From contig JAGYVD010000010.1 in NCBI GenBank assembly GCA_021209875.1, positions 2,852,001 through 2,916,000 of the forward strand: a DNA stretch of 64,000 nt. Direction: 5' to 3'. Under the pieces are notes generated by a model. It did not search any database. It was given only the letters and a program-made list of their open reading frames with translations, and was not told the origin of the DNA. The position numbers and the translations under genes were made by a program. Below are positions 9,886 to 21,437 of this stretch, in pieces (the stretch's first letter is position 1; every line of letters starts with the position of its first letter). Origin of the DNA: Rosellinia necatrix (taxonomy: Eukaryota > Ascomycota > Sordariomycetes > Xylariales > Xylariaceae).

Positions 9886-12661
9886 TCATGTTGTCGTCCC
9901 CTGGGGATGTGCGTCGAGATCCACATCGGCCACTAAAGTCCGTTGGTGCGCGCTATTGCGGACAAGGTTGCTGAAGTATTTCAACGCAACCTCGTTTTCA
10001 GTGCGCGTTTTCAGCGTCTCGTCCCTGCGCGACCCCAGCTGCTCGACCGAGCGCGCCAGGTCGACGCGCAGATTGTCGCCCGGGAACCGGAGCACTTTGC
10101 GCACCGAGCTGGCTATGCGTGTGCTGTTCGCGTGCACGTAGTCCATGGAATCCAGCTGCACGGAGAGCTTGGTAGACAAGCGGTGAGGTAGCGATTGTGG
10201 GATTTGCTGGACGACGTACGCCGCGGCAGATACAACTGTGAGATGTCTGTTAGCAAATGGCGACGTGGGTTATGTCAGGTATACAGGACCTACCGGCAAG
10301 AACGATGGTCGGGATGATGAGTTTCCTGAGATTATCGTTCCCGACAATCTTGGCGGCGCTCAGCGCGTGATCTACCCAGCTAGTTCCACCGACTAATCGC
10401 CCGCCAACAGCAGTTGCCAACGTCAAAGCCATACCGGTACCGGCCATCTTCTCCTGGCGCTGCATGAGCGTAGACCAGTCAACCAGGTCCCAGAGCTCGG
10501 TGGGCAGGTCGATCTCCTTGGCCAGCATATCTCGTCGCCTTCGGAACATGACGTCGGACCGGAAGCTGAGGTTGTGATATTCGTTGCCAAGATGAAGGAT
10601 GCCAAGTTGCTTGATAGAATTGACCCCGTTGACCGCCTTGGAACGAGCATGGTCTTCACAGTTCGTCACGGCCGTTGAAATCTCATTGAGCATCGCTTCT
10701 TTGAGGTCATCGGCGAAGTCGAACACGTTGAACAACCCCGGGTACGACACGCCCAAGGTGCTATCGCCGGCATGGACAATGGCTGAGTTGAGTGTCTTTC
10801 TTGTGTGATCATAGATGTCTTTGCATGTTGTCTCGATGGTCTGGTCGATCTCGTTGTCAATCTCAGCTCTGGCCTGCTTAGATGATTCTAGCTGTGGCTC
10901 GATCTCTTCTAAATCCTTCGTCACGCGATCTATCTCCGACTGTGCTACCTCTACGTTGACGGTAGCGAGAACATTGACGTCATTTAGAATATTCATGAGA
11001 TAGGTTTTGGCGGGGGTAAGCTTAGAGCGGGCTCGTTTCTCGAGAACGAAATGTCTCAGAGACTGTTCCAATTTCCGGAAATCTTCAATTTTCTCCTTCT
11101 CCTTGCCTTTACCTTTGGGATCGTCACTGGGTTCGTCCCCTCCGCCTCCTCCCGGAGGCGAGGGTCCCATGGGGATAGCATTGCTGGAGACGAAATGTAC
11201 TAGTTCTGTAGATTCTTTGAAAGTGCGAGGACTCAGCCCATAGACCTGGTCCAGGATCATCTTTTGGCATCGCTCTTTGTCACGAATCAGATCGAACCCA
11301 TTGACGACCATGAATATGTAGGCCTTTTCAGCCGCCGCCGCCCAAATGAATTCCTTGGCCGACTGGGTAAAGTGATTAGCGGCAGAGACGACGAAAACAA
11401 CGACATCGATCTCTTCTTGCCGGGCAAAGATGGCGGTAGTTTTAGTGGTGTCCGAATTCAGGCCAGGAGCATCGATCAGCGCAATATCCACCACACCATT
11501 GTTCAGCAGCGACTCATCCACGGTGCGGACATCCTTGACATAAATCTTGCACTGCATATAGGTTGAATTATCGAGAACAATTTGTTCGAGTTGAGATAGC
11601 GGAAATACGTCGTACGTGGATTCGTCGTGTCGCTGATAGATAGTGTCCTTGTGAACTGCGTGAACCTCCTCTAAGCCTCCATTTTCCCGTGCATCCAAGA
11701 CCTCGCAGAAAATGCTTGTGCAGGGCTGCTGGTCTTCAGGTAAGACCTTGCGTCGTAACAGTGCATTGCAGAAGGTCGATTTGCCCGCGTTCAGGTCGCC
11801 AGTGACCAAAACCTTACTTGAGGTATCATCGATTCGCTCCCGTAGCGACACCAAATGCTTAATGCTTGTACGAATCTTGCCGTCAAGCAACGATGCCACG
11901 GATCCCTTTTCTAGCGAGTGAACGAGCTCTGAGTGGTTCAAGGCACCAAGCTTGAGGTCGAGCTTGAGAACGGAAAATTCCTGTGCGATCTGGGGGGTGA
12001 TTAATCGAGGAGCCTCCGTGGTAGACTTGTTCTCGGCGTCCTTGCTGGATTCGGCGGAATCGTCGTCGGAGACAGCGGTCAGAGACCGGCGTAGAGGGCG
12101 GGGCGGGGTTGAGGGTTCGACGGCAGCGGAAAATGTACGGTGTAAGGCGGGGGCAGCGGCAGGTCTCTCGGAAGCAGCCACATCGGTACGTTGAACAGAA
12201 GGGTAATGAGCAGGCCAAGTTGCATTGGTCTCTTGAAGACCCTGGAGCAGGTCGACGACCCTGTTGATGGCTCGGCCGAGGGCGACTCGCTGTTGATTGT
12301 ACCAGAGCTGAGAGATGGCGGTCACCTGGTTTCTCTGATCGACCTCGAGGTTCCCAGTCGACTGCCGTGACAGCATCGAGTCCCCGGCCAGAGTCGGATC
12401 GGTTCGCGGGGAGCCGAGGGGGAACTTGGATGAGCCGGGCTCATCGCCAGCAATGCTGCCGCCGTAGCCTGAGTCACGGTCAAGCATTGACTGCAATCTT
12501 GTAGCATGGTGAGAGGTCGTGCTGGCCCCGCCAACAGTGGCATACGCCTGTCTCCCGGAGCTGGCAGGCCTGCGTGGCCCATTGGCGTTGCCACCGCCGT
12601 TTCGGTCGTCTCGGGCGGGGGACTTGCCCTTGGACGTCGGCGGGAAATAATCCTGGCTCAT
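9886..12661 (-). CDS. FZO1: Mitofusin Fzo1, outer-membrane fusion GTPase (905 aa, 2 exons)
   Basis: The coding sequence joins 12661-10294 and 10235-9886. The 58-bp intron (10236-10293, GTAGGT to CACAG) removes an early stop and adds the C-terminal coiled region. The protein is a dynamin-related GTPase that drives mitochondrial outer-membrane fusion. Motifs seen are the P-loop GDLNAGKST (288-296), a PCTS switch I (313-316), DAPG (397-400) and NGFD for guanine recognition (454-457). Two hydrophobic stretches near residues 735-800 fit the double membrane anchor typical of the family. The C-terminal tail (RVDLARSVEQLGSRRDETLK region) fits the second heptad repeat. The N-terminal 200 residues are disordered and Ser/Pro-rich. 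Length agrees with fungal Fzo1. It is divergent from VPS2 across 2.4 kb. Confidence 0.95.
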
Positions 12662-15028
12662 GGCGATTGTGGCAATGGCGAGACGTCAAAATCGATGAAA
12701 CGCAGCCAAAGGCCGACGTGGTGGGGTGGCAATCGGAGGTCGGGGTGATGAAATTCGCAGTTGAGGTTGAGGGTTGGGGTGTTGAGGGTTGGGGTGTTGA
12801 GGATTGAGGGTTGAGGGTTATGATCCTGGTTAAGTCCTCGCGAGAGGTGTGGCGGGTGGTTTGAGAAAATTGGGATGGATGAGTGAGTACCTACCACACT
12901 GGCGAGAATACGTAAGGTACCTTGTGACGCAGCAGTCTTCAAGCACCACCAGTTGTCTTGCAGTAGTTCTAATTAGTACGTGCCACTCTTCGTGGGGGCG
13001 CACTAATTGGACTTAGCGTGATTTCCCATTTGTCCAGGGCAGACTCAGGGTTTAGCTTACCCGATCCTCGGTCCGGGTAATTTGCATAAATGGTGTACAA
13101 CACATCGATTACCTACTACACACCTAGGTACCTATGTCAGACACCTAGATTAGACGTTAATACTACTACTACTACTACTACACCTAGGTACCTACCTAGG
13201 TGTACAATAAGTGCTGGACATTCTGTCTGGCAGCTGTGGCAGGCATATCTAGACCCATCACGTCTCTGCCTTTCATGTCGCTTACTATGATTGCTTCTCT
13301 AGATGGGTAATAGCCGCATTGCATAGTTTCTCCAGCTCAAGGTGGTAGTTTATCTGCGTGTTTCTCTCAACCAACCAAACGGAAACGATAGCAGCCCCTA
13401 CATCACTTTTCCTTGCCCCAATAGTATTGTTGCAGCCACTGTAACTATGTTAAATACTTACCTACCTAGGTAAGCAGCCTTCACATCACCTTTCACCTTT
13501 CAGCTTCGTGTACTCGCCAACGAACAAAGGGGTGCATCCAATCATTCTATTGAATTGCATGCTTGGGTCTCCCAGTATTCACCAATTGATAAACAGGGCA
13601 TCTAACACACCTATTGTCAAGTAGATGTGTCGGACAGCTACCGGAGTTTATGGGCTGCTTTTAATCATTTGCTTTCTCTTGATAGCGTCTTGTGTCCCTG
13701 ATACCTACTGAGCCGTTCCCCCCGGCGTCTTCCTTGGTTGGTCTTCTGTCCCTTCTCTCGGCGGTTCCGGTTTCGGCTGGGCCCGTCTCGCCGGGTAACT
13801 TCGGAGAGATACATGAGAAACAGCCGCTCTTGCTTCGGAGCGCCGCACGAAGGCAACCGGACTACACCGGACTGCATGCTGCCGTGTGACAAGGAGTCTA
13901 CTAAACCGCGATCTTGCATTATATTTCGTACATACGGTATCATAGCGAAGGGAAGCAAAGTTATATAGTCGATAGAAACCTAGTAATTAACCTGAAGTCC
14001 ACCGTAGTAGGTAACCACTCGACACTATGGGTCATACCCTAGCTCCCTTTATAATATCTGCAAAAAACTGTTAAATGAATTAGTGTGTGGTTAGAATCAA
14101 AACAATAAACCGAAATAGCTATATTCGTTTGATGTCATTATCGTGCCTGCTCACCTGCTACGATGGGTAGGCTACATTCCTATGCGGAAATAGTTACTTC
14201 GATTGGGCGAGCAGCCGCTGTTGATAACTGGTGTCCTTGAACTGAGCCACACAGCCAGCCATTGGGGTCCCCTGCCGAGCCCGCACTGCGCCCACGCTGA
14301 GCCTGTTGCCCGAGAGAACACCAGAGCCACATTGCGAAGCTATCTTGATTTGGAGGTTCTTTGTCCCTCACGTGGATGATGTGGCAGAGAATCATGCACT
14401 TGTAGTTAACTGAACTCTTTGCATACATGTAAGTACCTAACCCAAGTAAGTAAGTACTTTGTAGGTACAACGCCACCTAACAGTTCGCGCTGGTGCAGGT
14501 AAATATCCCTCATCTATTTTGAATAACTAAGTACCTGATGGCTATAACTAATGTCTATCAAAACCATTAATTCCAGCATTAGTAGCTACCTACCTAGGTG
14601 ACTATCGCAGCATTGGGGTGTAGGTATCGCTATATCGCTATATCGCTATTTCAGATTATAAGTCTTGGTGTACTTCAAACCTACAGAATACGTACCCACC
14701 TCGATACAACTACCTACTTACCTAGTAGCAATAACGGGGTAGTACAATACCAGGACAGGGCTCTCACTGACGTCGTTGCATGCTCCAAGGTCTTTGGGGT
14801 AGGTACCTACCTAAGTAAGTAGCTACCTACAACAGGCAGACAACCTACCAACTCTCTCTCTCTCTATGTTTACCAACCACACGTACTGGACAATCTTACC
14901 TGAGAGACGCTTCAACAAGTCAACTCCCGGATTCGAAAAAGCCTACCGTCCACATTGCATCAGTTTCTCTACCTTTCTCCAATTCTGCTAGGCACCTAAT
15001 CAATCGCTATCTCGTTGCGCAAGGGGCC
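12662..15028. other. Divergent intergenic region between FZO1 and VPS2
   Basis: It presumably holds both promoters. The FZO1-proximal part carries a G-rich GGTTGAGG-type stretch (12760-12818). TACCTAGGTA-type motifs cluster at 13120-13200, 13455-13475, 14585-14600 and 14795-14830. An ACT trinucleotide run lies at 13161-13181 and a TATCGC run at about 14625-14650. A short frame near 13692-13889 starts without ATG and is not supported as a gene. Confidence 0.5.
12760..12818 (+). repeat. G-rich imperfect repeat in the FZO1 leader or promoter
   Basis: Imperfect repeats of GGTTGAGG / GGTTGGGGTGTTGA lie 100-160 bp upstream of the FZO1 start codon on the non-coding strand. The repeated G runs could form a quadruplex. 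Confidence 0.7.
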
Positions 15029-15986
15029 ATGAATGTGAGTACAGACATGCGCGAACGGGAACTGCCAGCATCCACGCTCTCCCAACCACGCAAGACCAGC
15101 GGCTAATGGCGACTCGAACGACGTGGCAGATCCTAGAATGGGCTTTCGGCAAGCGCATGACGCCGGCCGAGCGTCTACGCAAGAACCAACGCCTCCTCGA
15201 TAAAGCGATACGCGAGATTGACCAACAGAAGGTGAAGCTGGAGAGACAGGAGAAGCAGCTGGTGACCCAGATCAAGCAGAGTGCGCAGAAGGGCCAGATG
15301 GGAGCCGCCAAGATACAAGCAAAGGATTTGGTCCGTACGAGAAGGTCAGTACCGAGATGACAACATCCCCAGCCTACAAATATTAGGCGGCCACCGACTA
15401 ACCACTCCTCCGCCCTGGCCACAGATACATCGAGAAGTTCTATGGGCTCAAGAGCAACCTGCAAAAGATATCGCTGCGGCTTCAGGTATGCCGGCATTCC
15501 TCTCAAGTAGCACCGGCGGCTAACCTAGGGTACTCGTAGACGCATAGGACAAATGAACAGATGATGCAGGCCATGAAGGGCGCCACCATGGCGCTGGGAA
15601 GTATGAATCGGACCATGAACCTACCTGCATTACAACGAATTGCCATGGAATTCGAGCGCGAGAATGACGTGATGGAACAAAGGCAGGAGATGATGGATGA
15701 CGCTATTGACGATGCTATGGATGTTGGTGTGGAAGAAGAGGGCGACGAGGTCGTAGAGCAGGTGTTGGAGGAGATTGGGGTTGACCTAAATCAAGCCGTA
15801 GGTGGCCAACTGCTATCCAACGAACCAATTACTGACCAGACCATATAGTTCGGAGAGACGCCAACGGGCCTACAAATCGATAAAGTTCCAGAGAACAGGG
15901 TGGCTCAAGCAATTGGGGCCCCTAGTGGAGACGGCGATGCTGCGGATGACGACCTTCAAGCGCGTCTTGACAGCCTGAGAAAGTGA
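15029..15986 (+). CDS. VPS2: ESCRT-III subunit Vps2/CHMP2 (225 aa, 5 exons)
   Basis: The coding sequence joins 15029-15034, 15130-15344, 15425-15485, 15540-15797 and 15849-15986. The first exon is only ATGAAT; splicing gives MNILEWAFGKRMTPAERLRK, the usual start of Vps2/CHMP2 proteins. The other joins restore RTRRYIEKFYGLK, LRLQTHRTNEQMMQ and DLNQAFGETPTG. Introns are 95, 80, 54 and 51 bp, with CTAAC or CTGAC branch points visible in the last two. Vps2 is a Snf7-fold, helix-rich protein that assembles with Vps24 on endosomes to complete multivesicular-body budding and to recruit the Vps4 ATPase. The C-terminal DDDLQARLDSLRK is the Vps4-binding MIM1 motif. A second possible start (15106, inside the first intron) would give MATRTTWQILEWAF; I prefer the microexon because it matches the family N-terminus exactly. 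Confidence 0.95.
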
Positions 15987-18900
15987 AAGTAACGCAAGTT
16001 GCCATATCTTGCAGGCTCCAGTGCTACCTAGGACCTGGCTTTGGCTTGAAGCGGGTCTATCATGGAGAATATGGGCGCATGATAATGTCTAGGTATAGCT
16101 GCCTGCGATACCATTTGCTTACAGGTCCCCGTTTCCCTTTCGTCATGTCTACATTCACCGTACCGATACAACCATCAAGGTACCCGCCCCTCATGATCCC
16201 CAGTCCGGCCTCATGGTCTTAATGCGCCTGGTTTGTAGAAACCAACGCGTTCAATATGTTTTGATCCACCATTCCGTCAAGCCTGCTGTCTCCGATATTC
16301 AAGTTCCCGGACGTTAACGACAAGCCTGGTGCGCCATTAACACACTTGAGGGCTATCTAGACATATCTGCTCCTGTTTAAGTCCCCGTTTCAAGCCGCAG
16401 ATAAGTCAAGGCTTTTACCTCCAATTCTTTGCATCGCCTCGGATCCTATGGCTCATTATCTATCTACAAACCACAAGCATCCGTAACCCTAGTATAGTTG
16501 CCGAAGCAACATTCGAATCGGGACCCATTGTTATTAAGCCTACCTTAGATTTCGGTAACCCCTCAATCAGCTCTCTACACCACAGTTCAGATCACCAGGA
16601 ATTCTGAGTTTAGGATTGGAGAGCGGGGTCCTAGAATGAATTGTTTTGGTCACCACTAGGGCTGTTGGAATACAGATGGCGGGAATGACAGCGAGTTAAC
16701 CCTATGGGAAGGTAAGGCAGATGACCGGTAGCTCAAAATGCCTGCCCATCTAGTGCCGAAGGGGCATCAATGGCGGCCTTGATATCGCGGTGGGATAGGC
16801 GATGTCCTTTGGAATCACAGACTCGAGAGATCCAAATTCTATCATGGATACACCGCCCCAAATTTTTGTCTGTGATTTGCGTCCCTGGTCTTTTACATGT
16901 ACCGTACAGGACATATATCCCCCCAGTCCGCATCTACATACCTACTTGCTTATGTTAAACAACTTTTCAAGCCTATTGTGAGACTCCTGGCGAACTTTTC
17001 GACCGCATGAGTAAATAACTACAGTCTGGAGAAGGAATAACACTTTCTTAGTTCAAGACTTAGCTTGGTATTTATAACATATCACTCGCTTCTTAATGTG
17101 AAATAGATATCCTCAGATTGACGAAATGCGTGTCGAAATGTTCCAGCCCACATGTCCACGCCCACAAGTCGTTCGATACGGCATGGCCTGCTACACATGC
17201 GGGCTCGTGACATGGGCCGAGATTCACTTGATTGTTGCTTTAGTAGATAGAGTGAATCAGATGATTCCGGGAAAGAGGTGTATCACCATATAGGTACGTG
17301 CACAGCATCGCAATTCCCTGATGGTGAACTACTTCTCCGAGCGCGTGGACCCTTGTCACTCCAAGCACAAGATGGAAACTCTGATTCACATCCGCCCTAC
17401 ACAGAGATGGCAGTGGTACTCTATTATTGTTCCGTCTCTATCCCTCCCGATCCCTCTTTCTCCCGGCATAACCAAGAAACCCACGCAATGGGGACGGGGA
17501 GCAACGCCCAACTTGTCACCAACCCTTGGTTGTAGGCTTTGTCCATACCCAGACAGATATGTGCTGTAGCGAGGCACGGTATCGACTGAGTATTATGTAC
17601 TCTTGAAGACCCCAGACAAAAGCCACGTGCTTTATCAGCCGCAGCCGTTACATATGTCGGCCCCTAGATATGTAGGCTGCTTAGTACTTGCATCCCATTT
17701 GGAGCCCAACAAGAAGGCATCGATACATCACTGGATCAATTAAACGAGCTACCCCTAGTGGTAATACGTAGGTATCGGGCCTTTGCTATCGGGGAGTCTT
17801 GTCGACCACAGGAAAGTGTACGTGTGAAATAGCACTACTGGGGAGCGGGCCATGAGCAACAGACGAAGGGAGAAGGGATTTCTATTATTAGTACCTGGTC
17901 TCGCTGTTTCCCTTATCCCTTGTTACAATACCACCCTCTCAGGTGCCTAATGTGGTAATTTTTCCTTATGGTTCATACCCTCCCTGGAAATGAAATGCAA
18001 CTCTGGATAGGGATCTAATTCTGGGGATGCGGAATGACAGGTAACTACTTGATAGTCTACGATACCCACCTGCCTACCTACGTGCTGAGACCTGTTATTC
18101 AATACTTACCCAAGGTACCTACTTACAAGTAGTAGGTAAGACATGTTATAATTATTGGGAGTACCTACCGGGAGGCAGCTGCACACCTATTATCCAACCT
18201 AGCGCCGCACCTAGATAGCAACCACCTCTTTGTGTGTCTATAAGTGCCCCGCACTTAACCAAGTAGTAGGTACCTAGCTTAAGTGGGGTATGTTTACTGT
18301 GACCAACAAGCATGCCCGATAAGTGCAGTAAATCCGCTATGCGCCTTGTGTACTTAGGTCGCCAAAGAAGTAGGTAGGCACCTAGGTAGTGTACCTACTT
18401 CGACGCTCCACCCCTCCAAGTGTTCCTCCACCAAGAGCACACATCTGCCCAGTGCACCACCCCTTTCCATCCTTCTCCAGTGTCTCTTCAAACCCCACGA
18501 TTTATCATCTCCATCCGACCCATGTCGCATTTTGACGACAATCATCAGCACCATTGACACCGATCTGAGTAACGCGGCCAGCTCTACAGTGCAATCGGCG
18601 AAGTGCCTCCGTTTGACTACTGTTCGCCATTCCCCGGCGGCGTGGCTTGTCTGTAAGTAAGGACCTACCCAGGCCTCCTCCCATGACGTCGGTCGTCTCA
18701 CTGGCTGGCGTTGTTGTTGTTGTTATTGTTGTTTTTGTTGTTTGCGTACCTAGTTATAGGGCAGTTCCATCTTGTCGCATGGGCCTATGCTGTACCTACC
18801 TACCTACCTACCTACTCCCTTCCCCTCTACCTACGGTACTACTTAGGTACCCTTTGCACCGTTTTCAGACTCGTGCCTATCAGCCAACCTATTCACTATT

Positions 18901-19527
18901 CACTACCTTGTACTTTTCTATAAATCAACAACGCAGACCAATTTGGCCTGCCGCTACCCATCCACTTCGTCCTATCACTCCTACGTCGACAGAAGGGCAA
19001 AAACGGCCTACCTTATCAACATCCCTTTGCCTGTCTATTTCCTAACCCACTCCCTATTCAGGCATCCTATCCTCCGTCCTTTGTGAATACCTCCCCTGCC
19101 ACCTGCTTATTCACGTCTTTGTTCCTGCTCTGACTGCCGCCAAAGACTGGCTCGGCGCTGATTTGGTATTAAGTAGCCTTGCAACAGGTGGCACTGCTTC
19201 CCACGGAGCCTGTTCCACGAATTGCGAACCTCACGAGTGACCGGTAGTTGAGTCTGGCATGCACTCACCAATATACTAACCTTTATTACTTGCCACCCCC
19301 GATCATCTACCGACTCGTGGCCTTGCAATCGACCTCCTGCCTCCACCTCCCTTGTCTCCTATCCGAGCATCCCGGGGCCCTTCACTTCTACCACTTCCTA
19401 CCACTGGAAATTCAACGTGCTGTAAAGCCGTGTGTACTCGCCGTCGCTGCGATTCCGCCCCATCTCCGAAAATCTGGCAGGGAACAAACGCCGCAGTCTC
19501 TCCTCGCAAGGAGGTCTGCTTAATAGG
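15987..19527. other. Intergenic region and long leader before the PP2C gene
   Basis: No gene is supported between about 16.0 and 18.6 kb. TACC-type motifs lie at 18070-18140, 18255-18280 and 18355-18400. From about 18.6 kb the plus strand carries pyrimidine-rich leader-like sequence with possible donor sites (for example GTAAGTAAG near 18652) and a TAG acceptor at 19524-19526, directly before the phosphatase start. An untranslated-region intron is therefore possible but unproven. Confidence 0.4.
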
Positions 19528-21437
19528 ATGTTTGGCAGTGGTTCGCATTCCACGCCCGCCAAATCCGATACCCCTTCCGGCACGGATACGCTCGCAAAAT
19601 CTGACTCTCCTTCCTCGAACTCCAAGTCCTCCTCGCCATCCCCTGATGGCGCCCCCAAGCTTCCCGACCAGGCTGCCAGCGGCGAGAAGCGGAGTGGGAA
19701 TGGCAGTCCCTCTGGCCGTCGGAACTCCGACCAGAGCGCAGCCGAGAAGAAACGGAGGAGTAGCGGCGTAGGGAGCAAGGCGAGTAGCTTCATAGCAAGC
19801 GCGAAGAATACGCTCAACAACTTCCAGGGAAGCCGGACGAACAGCGACCAGACTGCACGGACTCCTCTGCAAAAGCTAGGAAAACAGGACCAAGCTCTCG
19901 CCGTTCCGCAAGGCCAGCACAATAACTCGGCAGGCGAATCGCTCCCAGGTCCAAGGTCGACGTTTCGCGTTGGCGTATGGGAAGATAGAAACAAGAAGTG
20001 CCGCCGTACCATGGAAGATACCCATGCTTTCTTGTACAACTTCTTGCCCACCCCTGCCCCCCTCCTAACCAGAGACTCTACGGACAAAAACATAAAACCT
20101 CGGGGCTCGGCGGAGAATGCTGATTCTCAAGCCGAGCCAACATCGCAAGACATGATTGAGACCGATAATGGCTATTTCGCGATATTTGATGGACATGCCG
20201 GCACATTTGCGGCTGACTGGTGTGGCAAAAAGCTCCACCTAGTCCTAGAAGACATCATTCGCCGGAATCCTAATGCGCCCATACCGGAGCTTCTCGATCA
20301 AACGTTTACTAGCGTTGATGCGCAGCTAGAGAAGCTGCCACTTAGGAACAGTGGGTGCACCGCTGCCATCGCCGTTCTGCGCTGGGAGGACAGAGTGCCT
20401 AGCTCTAGCTCTGCCACTGGCTCTCAGGCGATCGCTGCGGCTGCTGTGGTGGCCTCTAAAACATCCGAACCGTCGAAACCCAAGGATAGTAAGTCTGAGG
20501 ATGATGGGAATACTATGGCTATTCCGGAGTCAACTCACGCGAGATTAAAAGGTACCGCGACACGACAACGCGTACTCTACACCGCCAATGTGGGCGATGC
20601 ACGCATCATCCTATGCCGAGCTGGCAAAGCCTTGCGGCTTTCATACGATCACAAGGGGAGTGACGAGAACGAAGGAAAACGCATCGCCAATGCTGGAGGC
20701 TTAATTCTCAACAACCGGGTGAACGGGGTTCTGGCCGTGACGAGGGCTCTTGGAGACACGTACATGAAGGACCTTGTCACAGGCCATCCTTATACAACAG
20801 AAACAGTCATTCAACCGGAAGTCGACGAGTTCATCATTATTGCTTGTGATGGGGTAAGCTAATTCCACATCCCCCTCATTTCCCCGAGTATAACGGCTGA
20901 CATATATTCTTAAAGCTCTGGGATGTCTGTTCGGATCAGGAAGCAGTTGATCTCATACGTGATAAAACAGATGCTGGGGCCGCCTCAAAACTTCTTGTCG
21001 ATCATGCCCTTGCTCGTTTTAGCACGGATAATCTATCATGCATGATCATTCGATTTGACAAGGCCGCTCTGCTCGGCCAGAATAACAAGGAGCGACACAT
21101 TGGGGTAGAAGGCGATAGCACAGGTGACAGCGGTAAAATCAGCGAGGCAGAAAAGATCGTGAGCTCGACTAAGCAGAAGATTGCCGAGGGCGATGCGCCC
21201 GCCGTAGGAGTCTCGGCAAGCAACAGCGGCCGCGGCCGCGACCCGACGCCTGTCGATCAGGGAGATACGTTTAAACCTACTGTCATCAAGGAGTCGGTCG
21301 AGGAGGAACCCACGCCTACCATTGAAGAGGAGGAGGTGGTGAATTCTCCCGAAGCGAGTGGACAGGGCATCACGGATAAAGATGCAATCGAGGTAGCGGA
21401 GAATCCAGCCGAGGCAAGCTCCGGAAAGGCAACTTAG
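19528..21437 (+). CDS. PTC1: PP2C-type Ser/Thr phosphatase, Ptc1-like (615 aa, 2 exons)
   Basis: The coding sequence joins 19528-20853 and 20916-21437. The 62-bp intron (GTAAGC to AAAG) falls in the conserved DG-LWD motif and restores [13 protein letters not shown]. The start is the first ATG of the frame; the open frame reaches further upstream but without an ATG. Metal-binding and core PP2C motifs are visible: RRTMEDTH (160-166), DGHAG (221-225), GDARI (356-360), [18 protein letters not shown] (407-424), DG (441-442) and STDNLS. The wording around [10 protein letters not shown] points to the Ptc1 group, which dephosphorylates MAP kinases such as those of the osmotic-stress and wall-integrity pathways. 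About 145 disordered residues precede the domain. A Ser/Ala/Lys-rich insertion (about 290-340) and a 100-residue acidic tail are also disordered. Exact subfamily is inferred. Confidence 0.9.

Noticed and set aside
13692..13889. Possible short secreted peptide (hydrophobic N-terminus)
   Set aside because: The frame has no ATG start, and no splice partner or family resemblance was found.
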